Assembly (NCBI RefSeq): GCF_044901685.1
Contig: NZ_JBJDPS010000004.1
Span: forward strand, 186,001-250,000
DNA: 64,000 bases
Reading direction: 5' to 3'
Source of the DNA: Micromonospora_G sp044901685
Lineage (GTDB): Bacteria; Actinomycetota; Actinomycetes; Mycobacteriales; Micromonosporaceae
The notes under the pieces were generated by a model, which saw only the letters and a program-made list of their open reading frames with translations, made no database searches and had not been told where the DNA came from. A program made the position numbers and the translations under genes. Positions 50,530 to 59,630 of the stretch are shown piece after piece. The stretch's first letter is position 1, and each line of letters starts with the position of its first letter.

Positions 50530-51474
50530 GTGGTCGCAAGGGGTTCAGATGTACGGCCCACGGCCGGAAGGCGTAGCCAGCGGCGTAATGCCGTCCGGCT
50601 CGCCGGGCTCGGTGTCGGTGGCGCGGCGCTGCTGACCCTGCTCACGGGTTGTGATGTCGGAAAGGCGGTTGACGGCTTCGGTTGGCCGCAGGGCGGAATC
50701 ACTCCGCAGTCGCACCGGATGTACGACCTCTGGATCGCGTCGGCGATCGCCGCACTCGCGGTTGGTGTCTTCGTCTGGGGCCTGATCTTCTGGTGCATCA
50801 TCCGATACCGCAAACGCGGTGACTCGTTGCCGGTGCAGACCCGGTTCAACATGCCGATGGAGTTCCTTTACACCATCGCGCCGGTGCTGATCGTTGCCGT
50901 GCTCTTCTACTACACCGCGATCATCCAGACCGACGTCGACCGGACCTCGAAGAACCCGGACGTGACCGTCGAGGTGGTCGCGTTCAAGTGGAACTGGCAG
51001 TTCAACTACCGCGACGGGATCGGCCCGGACGCCAACACGGTCGCGTCGACGCTCGGCACCACCGAGGTGATTCCGGTGCTGGTGCTGCCGACCGACCGGA
51101 CCATCCGGTTCGAGGAGACCAGCAAGGACGTCATCCACTCGTTCTGGGTGCCGGAGATGCTGTTCAAGCGGGACGTCTTCCCGGGCAACGTGCGTAACGT
51201 CTTCGAGGTCGACCGCCTGACCGCCGAGGGTGCGTACGTCGGCCGGTGCGCCGAACTCTGCGGCACCTACCACTCGATGATGAACTTCGAGCTGCGGGTG
51301 GTCTCGCCGACCGAATACGACCAGTTCCTCGCCGCGAAGAAGGCCGGACAGTCGACCCAGGACGCGCTCAAGGCGATCGGCGAGGACCCGTTCGCCACGA
51401 CGACGGAGCCGTTCAAGACCCGGCGTGACGAGAACAACTTCAACAAGACCAGCGCCGCCGGCGTGGGAAGCTGA
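50530..51474 (+). CDS. ctaC: Cytochrome c oxidase subunit II
   Basis: A lipoprotein-type CuA subunit of 314 residues. A lipobox LLTGC near residue 41 anchors it, followed by two helices (about 65-90 and 110-130). The CuA site is in CAELCGTYHSMM with the upstream His in VIHSFWVPEMLF. GTG 50530 is chosen because AGGGAGG lies ten bases upstream; a longer in-frame extension lacks signal features. It is 9 bases from ctaF and divergent from the desulfurase gene. Part of the aa3 terminal oxidase of the bcc-aa3 supercomplex. Confidence 0.95.
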   Translation: MVARGSDVRPTAGRRSQRRNAVRLAGLGVGGAALLTLLTGCDVGKAVDGFGWPQGGITPQSHRMYDLWIASAIAALAVGVFVWGLIFWCIIRYRKRGDSLPVQTRFNMPMEFLYTIAPVLIVAVLFYYTAIIQTDVDRTSKNPDVTVEVVAFKWNWQFNYRDGIGPDANTVASTLGTTEVIPVLVLPTDRTIRFEETSKDVIHSFWVPEMLFKRDVFPGNVRNVFEVDRLTAEGAYVGRCAELCGTYHSMMNFELRVVSPTEYDQFLAAKKAGQSTQDALKAIGEDPFATTTEPFKTRRDENNFNKTSAAGVGS

Positions 51475-51482
51475 GGACGGGC

Positions 51483-51908
51483 ATGAAGTCTGAGTCGCGC
51501 CTCTTCGGCATCATCGCGGTCTTCCTGTTCATCGCCACCTTCGTCTACGCCGGCTGGACCGACGGCCAGATGGGCCACGTGGACTGGATCGGCACCACCG
51601 CGCTCGCTCTCTCCACCCTGCTGCTGGTGATGTGCGGCGGATTCTTCTGGTTCGTCTCGCGCCGGATCGAGCCCCGCCCGGAGGACCGCCCGGACGCGGA
51701 GATCGCGGAAGGCGCCGGTGAGGTCGGCTTCTTCAGCCCGGGCAGCTACTGGCCGTTCGGTCTCGCCGTGGCGGCCAGCATCGCCGGTCTCGGCCTGGTG
51801 TTCTGGCTCTGGTGGCTGATCGGTCTCGGCCTGGTCGCGGTGATCTTCTCCGCCTGCGGGCTGCTCTTCGAGTACTACACCGGCACCCGGCGCACCGCCG
51901 AGCACTGA
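51483..51908 (+). CDS. ctaF: Cytochrome c oxidase subunit IV (actinobacterial)
   Basis: A 141-residue membrane protein with about four helices (LFGIIAVFLFIATFVYAGW, then ALALSTLLLVMCGGFFWFV, and two near 95-130). It is the small actinobacterial oxidase subunit encoded next to ctaC. ATG 51483. A strong terminator follows. Confidence 0.9.
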   Translation: MKSESRLFGIIAVFLFIATFVYAGWTDGQMGHVDWIGTTALALSTLLLVMCGGFFWFVSRRIEPRPEDRPDAEIAEGAGEVGFFSPGSYWPFGLAVAASIAGLGLVFWLWWLIGLGLVAVIFSACGLLFEYYTGTRRTAEH

Positions 51909-51950
51909 ACCACCCGGCCGGCGACACACCGCAGCCGGTACGCACCTCGT

Positions 51951-51997
51951 AAAGCCGTCGACCGGAGACCCGCAACGGGTCCCCGGTCGACGGCTTT
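51951..51997 (+). terminator. Strong hairpin terminator after ctaF
   Basis: AAAGCCGTCGACCGG (51951-51965) pairs with CCGGTCGACGGCTTT (51983-51997) around a GACCC/GGGTC inner stem, ending with TTTT. Confidence 0.85.
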
Positions 51998-52101
51998 TGC
52001 GTCTCCCGTCCGGCGGACGAGGCGCGGCGGATCGCCGCACGAGGCGTACCCGGGTGCCGGGCAGGGGCAGGCCCGAGCAGCAGACCGGGGCCGGGGGAGG
52101 G

Positions 52102-53166
52102 TCAGTTCTCCTCGGCGGCCTTGGCCGCGGTGGCGACCTCGATCCAGCGGTCGAGGGTCCTGGCCGCCGCGCCCGAGTCGATCGACTCCTCGGCGATCCG
52201 GATGCCCTCGCGCAGCGTGTCGACCAGGTCGCCGTCCAGGCCCCGCTGCGCGGCCAACGCCGCCGCGGTGTTGACCAGCACCGCGTCGCGTACCGGGCCT
52301 CGCTCTCCGGCCAGCAGGCGGCGGGCCGCGTCGGCGTTGAAGGTCGCGTCACCGCCGCGCAGGTCGCCCGGGGCGGAGCGGGGCAGGCCGAGGTCGACCG
52401 AGTCGAGCACGCTCTCGGTCACCCGCCCGCGATGGGCGGTCCAGACCCGGGTCGGCGCGGCGGTGCTGAACTCGTCCAGGCCGTCCTCACCACGCAACAC
52501 CAGCACCGAGTCGCCCCGGCCGGCGAACACCCCGGCCATCACCGGTGCCATCCGGGTGTCGAAGCAGCCGACCGCGGCGGCCCGGGGTCGGCCCGGGTTG
52601 GTCAGCGGGCCGAGGAAGTTGAACGCGGTCGGCACGCCGAGCTCCCGACGCGGGACCGAGGCGTGTCGCATGCCGGGGTGGAACCGGGCGGCGAAGCAGA
52701 AACCAATGCCGGCCTCCTCCACGCAGCGCGCCACGCCGGCCGGGCTGAGGTCGAGCGGGATGCCGAGGAACTCCAGCAGGTCGGCGGCGCCACAGGAGGA
52801 CGAGGCGGCCCGGTTGCCGTGCTTGACGACCTGTACGCCGGCACCGGCGACCACCATCGCGGTCATGGTGGAGATGTTCACCGTGTGCGCCCGGTCCCCG
52901 CCGGTGCCAACCACGTCGACCGCGTTGGCGCGCACCTCGTCCGACAGGTCCACCAGGACCGCGTTGCTCAGCATGGCCTCGACCAGACCGGCCAGCTCGG
53001 CGGAGGTCTCGCCCTTGGCCCGCAGCGCCATCGCGAACCCGGCGATCTGCACCGGCGTCGCCGAGCCGGACATGATCTCGCCCATGGCCCACGCGGTATC
53101 GGCGGTGGACAGTTCCTCGGCGCGCAGCAGCGCGGCGAGCAGGTTCGACCAGGTCCGTTCGCCCAT
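52102..53166 (-). CDS. trpD: Anthranilate phosphoribosyltransferase
   Basis: TrpD joins anthranilate and PRPP in tryptophan synthesis. It has 354 residues with the PRPP motif VDVVGTGGDRAHTVNIST, the KHGNRAASSSCGAADLLE segment and the FNFLGPLTNPGRP motif. ATG 53166 is the start. Other trp genes are not adjacent; separation of trpD near cta genes is common in actinomycetes. Confidence 0.96.
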   Translation of the reverse strand: MGERTWSNLLAALLRAEELSTADTAWAMGEIMSGSATPVQIAGFAMALRAKGETSAELAGLVEAMLSNAVLVDLSDEVRANAVDVVGTGGDRAHTVNISTMTAMVVAGAGVQVVKHGNRAASSSCGAADLLEFLGIPLDLSPAGVARCVEEAGIGFCFAARFHPGMRHASVPRRELGVPTAFNFLGPLTNPGRPRAAAVGCFDTRMAPVMAGVFAGRGDSVLVLRGEDGLDEFSTAAPTRVWTAHRGRVTESVLDSVDLGLPRSAPGDLRGGDATFNADAARRLLAGERGPVRDAVLVNTAAALAAQRGLDGDLVDTLREGIRIAEESIDSGAAARTLDRWIEVATAAKAAEEN

Positions 53167-53263
53167 GGTGGGCCTCCCGAGCGGGGGTTTGGATACGGGC
53201 TGTGTCAGGACGTCCCAGGTGCGCCGGTCCGCGCCGGACGGTGCGGACTCGGCCGGGTCGGCG

Positions 53264-53674
53264 TCAGGCCGCGCTGCTCGCCCCGCTGGCGCGTACGCGC
53301 AGGAGGTCGGCGATGGTCTGGCCGGTGGTCACCGGGTCGAGCGGGTGCACCAGGGTCGCGTCGACCTGGGCGTACGCGGCCAGCCAGCGGTCCGCCGCGC
53401 GGGCGATCACCAGACAGGTCGGCGGTGCGTCCGCGCGGTCGTCCTTGATCTGCCGGGCGATGCCGAGGCCGCCGGCCGGGCTGGCCTCACCGTCGAGCAG
53501 CATCAGGTCGATCTCGTAGTCGTCGACCAGCCGCACGCACTCGTCGTAGCTGGAGGCGTCCACGAACTCGACCGCGAGGTCGGCGGCCGGACGGGTGCCC
53601 ACGGCGAGGCGCATCCGGTCCCGAACCTGCGGGTCGTCGCTGTAGAGCAGGACGGTGTAAAGGCGTTCGGTCAT
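53264..53674 (-). CDS. Stand-alone receiver-like protein
   Basis: A 136-residue protein with a response-regulator receiver fold and no output domain. The acidic pair is in LLYSDDPQVRDRM and the phospho-acceptor-like Asp in IDLMLLDGEASPAGG. The usual Lys before the last helix appears changed, as the region reads VDATLVHPLDPVTT. ATG 53674. It lies between trpD and the ctaG-like gene on the same strand. Function is unknown; a non-canonical or pseudo-receiver is possible. Confidence 0.78.
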   Translation of the reverse strand: MTERLYTVLLYSDDPQVRDRMRLAVGTRPAADLAVEFVDASSYDECVRLVDDYEIDLMLLDGEASPAGGLGIARQIKDDRADAPPTCLVIARAADRWLAAYAQVDATLVHPLDPVTTGQTIADLLRVRASGASSAA

Positions 53675-53816
53675 CGGTCCCAGGGCTCCCAGGTCGTAGC
53701 TGCCCGCTGATCGTACCGGTCGCCGCCGGCCGGACCGGTTCCACCCGTGCCCGGGGCCGGGAGTGCCCGGATGGCGGGACCGATGGGTCGCCAGGCGGAC
53801 GGAGGGGGCGCCGGGA

Positions 53817-54920
53817 TCAGGCGGTGGCGGAGCCGGTGGCGGAGCCGGCGGTGGCGCCGCCGGGCGGGACCGCCGGCGCGTTGTCCGGTCCGGCCGCGTC
53901 GCGTGTCCCGACCGGCACGCCCGCCGGGGTGGTGACGTCGGTCTGAGTGTCACCGTCGGCCGTGCCGGCCGACCGGGTGGCGGCGGCGCGTTCGCGGGCC
54001 TCCTGGCGGTCGAGTTCGCGGTCGATCCGGCGGGCCTCCCGTTCGGACTGCCGGACCCACTGGAGCACCAGAACCGCGATCATCGTCACGCTGACAAATT
54101 CGCCACCCGCCCAGAGCACACCCCCGGCGACCTTCTGGTCGGCCCACGGGTCGGCCCAGCCGAGCGCCAGCGACGGGTACCAGTCACCGCCGAACAGGGT
54201 GGAACTCTGCATCACCGTGAGCCCCAACACGGTGTGGAACGGCACCGAGAGCACCATCAGCAGCGCCCGCGCCGGGTACGGCCAGCGCCCCGGCAGCGGG
54301 TCGTGCCCGACCAGCGGCCAGAAGAACAGGCAGCCGGTGATGATGAAGTGGGCGTGCACCAACTCGTGCGCGAGCGGGCTCTCCAGGGTCACCCGGTAGA
54401 GCCCGGTGAAATAGAGCACGAACGGGTTGACCACGAACAGGCCGAACGCGAACAGCGGGAAGGAGAACACCCGGGCCACCCGGCTGTGCAGCACCGCGAG
54501 CAGCCGGCGCCGTGGCGCGCCGGTGAGCGTACGCAGGGCCAGGGTGATCGGCGCGCCGAGCGCGAGGAAGATCGGCGCGACCATGGAGAGCACCATGTGT
54601 TGGATCATGTGTACGGAGAGCAACGTCGTGTCGTACGCGTGCAGCCCGCTCACCGTGACCGCCGCGATCGAGCCGAGCCCGGGGCCGATGAACAGCACCG
54701 TCCGGGAGACCGGCCAGTGGTCCCCGCGCAGCCGCAACCGGTGTACGCCGTACAGGTAGAGCCCGGCGGCGAGCACCAGTCCGACCGCCAGCCAGCCGTC
54801 CAACCTTGTCTCGGTGAACAGGGTGGAGACGGTGAACGGGGGCGGATTGGTGGCCTCGGCCGACGCCAGGGTCGGCGTCAAGGTCGAGGTGAGGGTGGGG
54901 ATCGGATCGACGCGCAGCAC
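53817..54920 (-). CDS. Cytochrome c oxidase assembly protein, caa3-CtaG-like
   Basis: A 367-residue protein with about seven membrane helices from residue 40 on. Conserved His residues lie in LLSVHMIQHMVLSMVAP and ELVHAHFIITGCLFFWPLVGHDP, typical of the CtaG family involved in copper-oxidase assembly. A charged C-terminal tail (SEREARRIDRELDRQEARERAAATR) and an Ala/Gly/Thr-rich end of about 60 residues follow. GTG 54920 is chosen but is not certain. It is divergent from ctaE. Confidence 0.85.
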   Translation of the reverse strand: MLRVDPIPTLTSTLTPTLASAEATNPPPFTVSTLFTETRLDGWLAVGLVLAAGLYLYGVHRLRLRGDHWPVSRTVLFIGPGLGSIAAVTVSGLHAYDTTLLSVHMIQHMVLSMVAPIFLALGAPITLALRTLTGAPRRRLLAVLHSRVARVFSFPLFAFGLFVVNPFVLYFTGLYRVTLESPLAHELVHAHFIITGCLFFWPLVGHDPLPGRWPYPARALLMVLSVPFHTVLGLTVMQSSTLFGGDWYPSLALGWADPWADQKVAGGVLWAGGEFVSVTMIAVLVLQWVRQSEREARRIDRELDRQEARERAAATRSAGTADGDTQTDVTTPAGVPVGTRDAAGPDNAPAVPPGGATAGSATGSATA

Positions 54921-55029
54921 GTTTTTCAGGCTAGGCCAGTCGAACCGGGCGAGGACAACTACCCCGGAACTCGCGCCGGTTTTGCCACCCCGAGGATCGC
55001 GGGTGCTGATCGGGGGCAATAATGACCGC

Positions 55030-55629
55030 GTGACAGCGGCCCCAGCCATTGACAAGAGCCGGATCCACTCTCTGACGCGTCCCAACATGGTCAGCGTCGG
55101 GACGATCGTGTGGCTCTCCAGCGAACTGATGTTCTTCGCGGCGCTCTTCGCGATGTACTTCTCCATCCGCGCGGCTGCGCCGGAGCAGTGGGAGAAGCAC
55201 ACCGAGGTGCTCAAGGTTCCGTACGCGACGACGTTCACGGTGATCCTGGTGTTGTCCTCGGTCACCTGCCAGCTCGGCGTCTTTGCCGCGGAGCGGGGTG
55301 ACGTGCACGCGCTGCGGCGCTGGTTCACGCTCACCTTCGTGATGGGTGTGGTCTTCGTTCTTGGTCAGCTCAACGAGTACCAGCACCTGGTGCACGAGGG
55401 CGTGAAGATCAACGCGGATGGCTACGGGTCGATGTTCTATCTGACCACCGGCTTCCACGGCCTACACGTCACCGGCGGTCTGATCGCGTTCATCATCTTC
55501 ATGATGCGCACCACCATGGGTCGGTTCACCCCGGCTCAGGCCACCTCGGCGATCGTCGTGTCGTACTACTGGCACTTCGTCGACGTCGTGTGGATCGCGC
55601 TGTACGGCATGATCTACTGGCTTCAGTGA
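55030..55629 (+). CDS. ctaE: Cytochrome c oxidase subunit III
   Basis: A 199-residue membrane subunit with about five helices. SSELMFFAALFAMYFSIR has the conserved Glu, and VSYYWHFVDVVWIALY is the C-terminal signature. GTG 55030 is used. It heads ctaE-qcrC-qcrA-qcrB, the actinobacterial bcc-aa3 supercomplex order. ctaD is not in the window. Confidence 0.95.
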   Translation: MTAAPAIDKSRIHSLTRPNMVSVGTIVWLSSELMFFAALFAMYFSIRAAAPEQWEKHTEVLKVPYATTFTVILVLSSVTCQLGVFAAERGDVHALRRWFTLTFVMGVVFVLGQLNEYQHLVHEGVKINADGYGSMFYLTTGFHGLHVTGGLIAFIIFMMRTTMGRFTPAQATSAIVVSYYWHFVDVVWIALYGMIYWLQ

Positions 55630-55703
55630 TCATGGCGCCGTCACCTTGCGCGCCGACGCCCCGTCCCTGAGAAAAGGTCGAGAAACCGTTAAGGACACAG
55701 GCC

Positions 55704-56588
55704 ATGACTTCTGACACCCCCAGCGCGCGGTCCGGCGGCCCCGGAACGCGCGCCAGCCGGGGCGATCGCCAACGCGGCATCCTCGCGCGAATGCGCGCCA
55801 GCCGGTCCGCGCCGCGCAGCCGTGGCCGTCGGCGGCTCGGCGCGGCGGTGCGCCTGGTAGCCGCCCTGATCCTGGCCGGCGGTGCCTACACCGTGTTCGC
55901 GCCGGGTCTGCAGGCGCAGGACACCCCGCAGTTGTCCAGTGCGGCGCAGGAGGGCAAGGCGCTCTTCGACGTCAGTTGCGTCTCCTGCCACGGCCGTAAC
56001 GCCCAGGGCATCGAGGGCCGGGGCCCGAGCCTGGTCGGCGTCGGCTCCGCCTCGGTCGAGTTCCAGGTGAGTTCCGGCCGGATGCCGCTGGGTCGCCAGG
56101 AGGCTCAGGCCGAGCGGAAGCCCCCGGTCTTCGACGAGACCCAGACCGAGCAGCTCGGCGCGTACGTCCAGGAGCTCGGCGGCGGACCGGAGATCCCGGA
56201 GCACGACCTGCGGGCCGGCGGCAACGTCGCCGAGGGTGGCGAGCTTTACCGGATCAACTGCGCGGCCTGCCACGGCTTCGGTGGTGGCGGCGGCGCGCTC
56301 TCGTCGGGCAAGTTCGCCCCGAACCTGAAGCCGGCCACCGACCGGCAGCTCTACGCGGCGATGCTCACCGGCCCGCAGAACATGCCGGTCTTCGGGGACA
56401 ACCAGATCCGCCCCGACCAGAAGGCCGACATCATCGCGTTCGTCCAGGAGACGCTGAAGCACGAGCAGGACCCGGGTGGTTTCTTCAACCTCGGCCGGTT
56501 CGGTCCCTCCACCGAGGGGCTGGCCATCTTCCTGGTGGGCATCGTGGCTCTGGTCTTCACCAGTTTGTGGATTGCGGGGAAGTCGTGA
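55704..56588 (+). CDS. qcrC: Menaquinol-cytochrome c reductase diheme cytochrome c subunit
   Basis: A 294-residue protein with two heme-binding CxxCH sites, CVSCHG near residue 93 and CAACHG near 187, and distal Met regions (RMPLG, NMPVFG). Hydrophobic anchors lie at about 51-70 and 265-290. It replaces free cytochrome c in the supercomplex. ATG 55704 with good spacing after the ctaE gene. Confidence 0.95.
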   Translation: MTSDTPSARSGGPGTRASRGDRQRGILARMRASRSAPRSRGRRRLGAAVRLVAALILAGGAYTVFAPGLQAQDTPQLSSAAQEGKALFDVSCVSCHGRNAQGIEGRGPSLVGVGSASVEFQVSSGRMPLGRQEAQAERKPPVFDETQTEQLGAYVQELGGGPEIPEHDLRAGGNVAEGGELYRINCAACHGFGGGGGALSSGKFAPNLKPATDRQLYAAMLTGPQNMPVFGDNQIRPDQKADIIAFVQETLKHEQDPGGFFNLGRFGPSTEGLAIFLVGIVALVFTSLWIAGKS

Positions 56589-56656
56589 GCGAGCGTAGCG
56601 AGCGAATCATGGGCGCTGCCGCCACCCGCGTCGGCGCCGAGCGTTGCGAGGGGATG
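56585..56656 (+). repeat. GAGCGAGCG-type sequence between qcrC and qcrA
   Basis: The 70-base gap holds GTGAGCGAGCGTAGCGAGCG followed by AATCATGGGCGC. I recall this string as a frequent dispersed sequence in Micromonosporaceae genomes. Nothing else in the gap looks functional. Confidence 0.4.
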
Positions 56657-56658
56657 GC

Positions 56659-57744
56659 ATGAGCGCGGGTACGTCGACACACGGGGCCGAGCCGGAGGAG
56701 CTCGATCTGAACGACCCCCGGTTGTCGCACTTCGAGATCATGCGCGAGGGGGCGCGGCGGGACGGCATCGAGATCGTCCACTACGAGCCGCCGTTCCCGA
56801 TCGTGGGCACCAAGGCGGAGCGCCGGCTCACCCGTACCATCTCGTTGTTCTTCCTCCTCACCGGGCTGGCCTCGCTCGCCTTCCTGGCGATCTACATCTG
56901 GTGGCCGTGGGAGTACGAGCCGGGCAGCGGTGACGACAAGGTCTTCACCCCGCTGCTCGGCCTGACCCTGGGGCTGGCCCTGCTCGGCATCGGCTTCGGC
57001 ATCCTCGCCTGGGGCAAGAAGCTGCTGCCGAAGGAGGTGTCGATCCAGGGTCGGCACGACGGCGGCTCCGATCCGGAGTCGCGCAAGATCGCCGGCAGCA
57101 CGATCGTCTACATGGCCGAGGAACTGGGCTTCAAGCGTCGCCCGCTGCTCGGGTTCGCCGCCCTGGCCGGCCTCGCGCCGGTGGGTCTGGTCGCGGCCGC
57201 GCCGCTGATCGGCGGTCTGATCAAGCAGCCGCACGAGAACAACCAGATGTTCACCACCGGCTGGGCGCCGAAGGACGGGCACAAGGTCCGGCTGACCCGG
57301 GAGGACGGCACGCCGCTGCGTCCCGAGGACGTCAGCGCGGGCGGCCAGCTCACGGTCTTCCCGGGCATCGAGGACGGGGTCAGCAACAAGCACGCCGACT
57401 CCCCGACGCTCCTGATCCACCTGCGTGACGACGACGCGCGCACCGCGCGCGCCGCCAACGAGGGCGCGGACCACCCGAACTTCATGTGGGGCAACTACAT
57501 CGCGTTCTCGAAGATCTGCACCCACGCCGGCTGCCCGGCGAGCCTGTACGAGCAGCAGACCAACCGTCTGCTCTGCCCGTGCCACCAGTCGCAGTTCCTG
57601 ATCACCAACAACGCCCGGCCAGTCTTCGGGCCCGCCAGCCGCCGTCTGCCCCAGCTGCCGATCGAGGTAGACGAGGAAGGCTTCTTCGTGGCGACGTCCG
57701 ACTTCACCGAGACCGTCGGGCCAGACTTCTGGGAGCGGCCATGA
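56659..57744 (+). CDS. qcrA: Menaquinol-cytochrome c reductase Rieske subunit
   Basis: A 361-residue protein. Three hydrophobic helices lie at about 60-85, 95-115 and 155-185, as in actinobacterial QcrA. The 2Fe-2S ligands are CTHAGC and CPCHQS near residues 295-318. ATG 56659 (MSAGTSTHG) is favoured over the ATG 15 bases before. Its stop overlaps qcrB by four bases. Confidence 0.95.
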   Translation: MSAGTSTHGAEPEELDLNDPRLSHFEIMREGARRDGIEIVHYEPPFPIVGTKAERRLTRTISLFFLLTGLASLAFLAIYIWWPWEYEPGSGDDKVFTPLLGLTLGLALLGIGFGILAWGKKLLPKEVSIQGRHDGGSDPESRKIAGSTIVYMAEELGFKRRPLLGFAALAGLAPVGLVAAAPLIGGLIKQPHENNQMFTTGWAPKDGHKVRLTREDGTPLRPEDVSAGGQLTVFPGIEDGVSNKHADSPTLLIHLRDDDARTARAANEGADHPNFMWGNYIAFSKICTHAGCPASLYEQQTNRLLCPCHQSQFLITNNARPVFGPASRRLPQLPIEVDEEGFFVATSDFTETVGPDFWERP

Positions 57745-59366
57745 AGCGCCGGAAAATCGACGTAGCAGCGGTCCCGGGCAAGGCGGCCGGTGAGGTCGAC
57801 GACCGGCTCCAGGTGGCCACCCCGCTGCGCGCGCTGCTGAACAAGGTCTTCCCGGACCACTGGTCGTTCCTGCTGGGCGAGATCGCACTCTTCTCGTTCA
57901 TCGTGCTCCTGCTGACCGGTGTCTTCCTGACCTTCTTCTTCGAGCCCGCGATGACGGAGGTCACCTACAACGGCAGCTACGCGCCACTGCGTGGAGCGCA
58001 CATGTCGGCCGCGTACGCCTCCACCCTGGACATCTCGTTCGACGTCCGCGGTGGCCTGATCATGCGGCAGATGCACCACTGGGCCGCGCTGTTGTTCATG
58101 GCGTCGATCGTGGTGCACATGCTCCGGATCTTCTTCACCGGCGCGTTCCGCAAGCCGCGTGAGCTGAACTGGATCATCGGTACGCTGCTGTTCTGGATCG
58201 GCTTCCTGGCCGGCTTCAGCGGCTACTCGATCCCGGACGACGGCCTCTCCGGCACCGGTCTGCGGATCGCCTCGGCGATCATGCTCTCCATCCCGGTGAT
58301 CGGCTCCTGGGTCACCTCGTCCATCTTCGGTGGCGAGTTCCCCGGCGACATCATCATCAGCCGGTTCTACATCGCCCACGTGCTGCTGATCCCGGGTCTG
58401 CTGCTGGCGCTGATCAGCGCTCACCTGGGTCTGGTCTTCAAGCAGAAGCACACCCAGTGGCCCGGCCCCGGCCGGACCAACACCAACGTGGTCGGGGAGC
58501 GGATGTTCCCCCGGTACGCGTTGAAGCAGGGCGGCTTCTTCATGATCGTCTTCGGCGTGATCGCGCTGCTCGGCGGTCTGTTCCAGATCAACCCGATCTG
58601 GCTCTTCGGCCCGTACGAGGCGTGGGTGGTCTCCTCGGCCAGCCAGCCCGACTGGTACGTCATGTTCCTCGACGGGTCGACCCGGTTGATGCCGGCCTGG
58701 CAGATCAACATCCCGATCGGTGACGGGTACGTCATCCCGCCGCTCTTCTGGCCGACGGTGGTGCTACCGGGCATCCTGACCATGTTGCCGATCTTCTACC
58801 CGTTCATCGAAGCGCGGTTGAACAAGGACAACAAGATCCACAACCTGCTCCAGCGCCCCCGGGACAACCCGAGCCGTACCGCGCTCGGCGCCATGGCGGT
58901 CTCGTTCTACCTGGTGCTGACCCTGTCCGGGGCGAACGACGTGATCGCGGACAAGTTCTTCATCAGCCTGAACGCGATGACCTGGGCCGGCCGGATCGGT
59001 CTGATCATCGTGCCGCCGCTGGCCTACTACGTCACGTACCGGCTCTGCCTGGGTCTCCAGCAGCACGACCGTGAGGTGTTGGCACACGGCGTCGAAACCG
59101 GCATCATCCGCCGGCTGCCGGACGGTCGCTTCATCGAGGTGCACCAGCCGCTGGCCGACACCGACGAGCACGGCCACGGCGAGCTCGAGTACGTCGGCTG
59201 GGTGGTGCCGAAGAAGATGAACCGGCTCGGCGCGCTCGGCCCGGCCGTCAAGGGGTTCTTCTACCCGATCGAGAAGCCGGTCGAAGCCCCGGTCTCGCCC
59301 GGCCACCCGCCGGTCGAACCGCGCCCCGACCGCGAGGAGATCGGCAGCACGGGCAACAAGCACTAA
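57741..59366 (+). CDS. qcrB: Menaquinol-cytochrome c reductase cytochrome b subunit
   Basis: A 541-residue b-type cytochrome with about eight helices. Heme His residues are in QMHHWAALLFMASIVVHMLR and FYIAHVLLIPGLLLALISAHLG. The Qo region contains NPIWLFGPYEAW (PDW-like SQPDWYVMF). It has a long C-terminal hydrophilic tail. ATG 57741 overlaps qcrA. QcrB is the known target of Q203-type inhibitors in mycobacteria. Confidence 0.96.
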   Translation: MKRRKIDVAAVPGKAAGEVDDRLQVATPLRALLNKVFPDHWSFLLGEIALFSFIVLLLTGVFLTFFFEPAMTEVTYNGSYAPLRGAHMSAAYASTLDISFDVRGGLIMRQMHHWAALLFMASIVVHMLRIFFTGAFRKPRELNWIIGTLLFWIGFLAGFSGYSIPDDGLSGTGLRIASAIMLSIPVIGSWVTSSIFGGEFPGDIIISRFYIAHVLLIPGLLLALISAHLGLVFKQKHTQWPGPGRTNTNVVGERMFPRYALKQGGFFMIVFGVIALLGGLFQINPIWLFGPYEAWVVSSASQPDWYVMFLDGSTRLMPAWQINIPIGDGYVIPPLFWPTVVLPGILTMLPIFYPFIEARLNKDNKIHNLLQRPRDNPSRTALGAMAVSFYLVLTLSGANDVIADKFFISLNAMTWAGRIGLIIVPPLAYYVTYRLCLGLQQHDREVLAHGVETGIIRRLPDGRFIEVHQPLADTDEHGHGELEYVGWVVPKKMNRLGALGPAVKGFFYPIEKPVEAPVSPGHPPVEPRPDREEIGSTGNKH

Positions 59367-59387
59367 CAGCCCCCGAAACACCCACAC

Positions 59388-59419
59388 GTGGCGCCCGCCG
59401 GACACCCGGCGGGCGCCAC
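59388..59419 (+). terminator. Hairpin terminator after qcrB
   Basis: GTGGCGCCCGCCGG and CCGGCGGGCGCCAC pair perfectly over 14 bp around a four-base loop, then CGCCCTTT. Confidence 0.8.
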
Positions 59420-59477
59420 GCCCTTTCTCGCTCCGCCGCCCCACCCCCCGCTGGGCGCGTCCGACCTGAAAGCGCGA

Positions 59478-59535
59478 TTGATCATGAGGTTGCCGCGCTC
59501 CGGACGCGCGTGGACCGCGACAACCTCATGATCAA
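59478..59535. repeat. Inverted repeat with TTGATCATGAGGTTG arms
   Basis: Arms TTGATCATGAGGTTG (59478-59492) and its exact complement (59521-59535) with a 28-base spacer lie upstream of the DUF4142 gene. It could be a promoter-region operator or a second kind of dispersed repeat. Confidence 0.6.
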
Positions 59536-59630
59536 CGCGTTTCGGGCCAGCGGGATGGCTGGGATTGGTTGCGTGTGTGCCCGGCAACGGGGTAAGCCCC
59601 TGCTGTCCAACGATGCGAGGGGGGAAGCAC

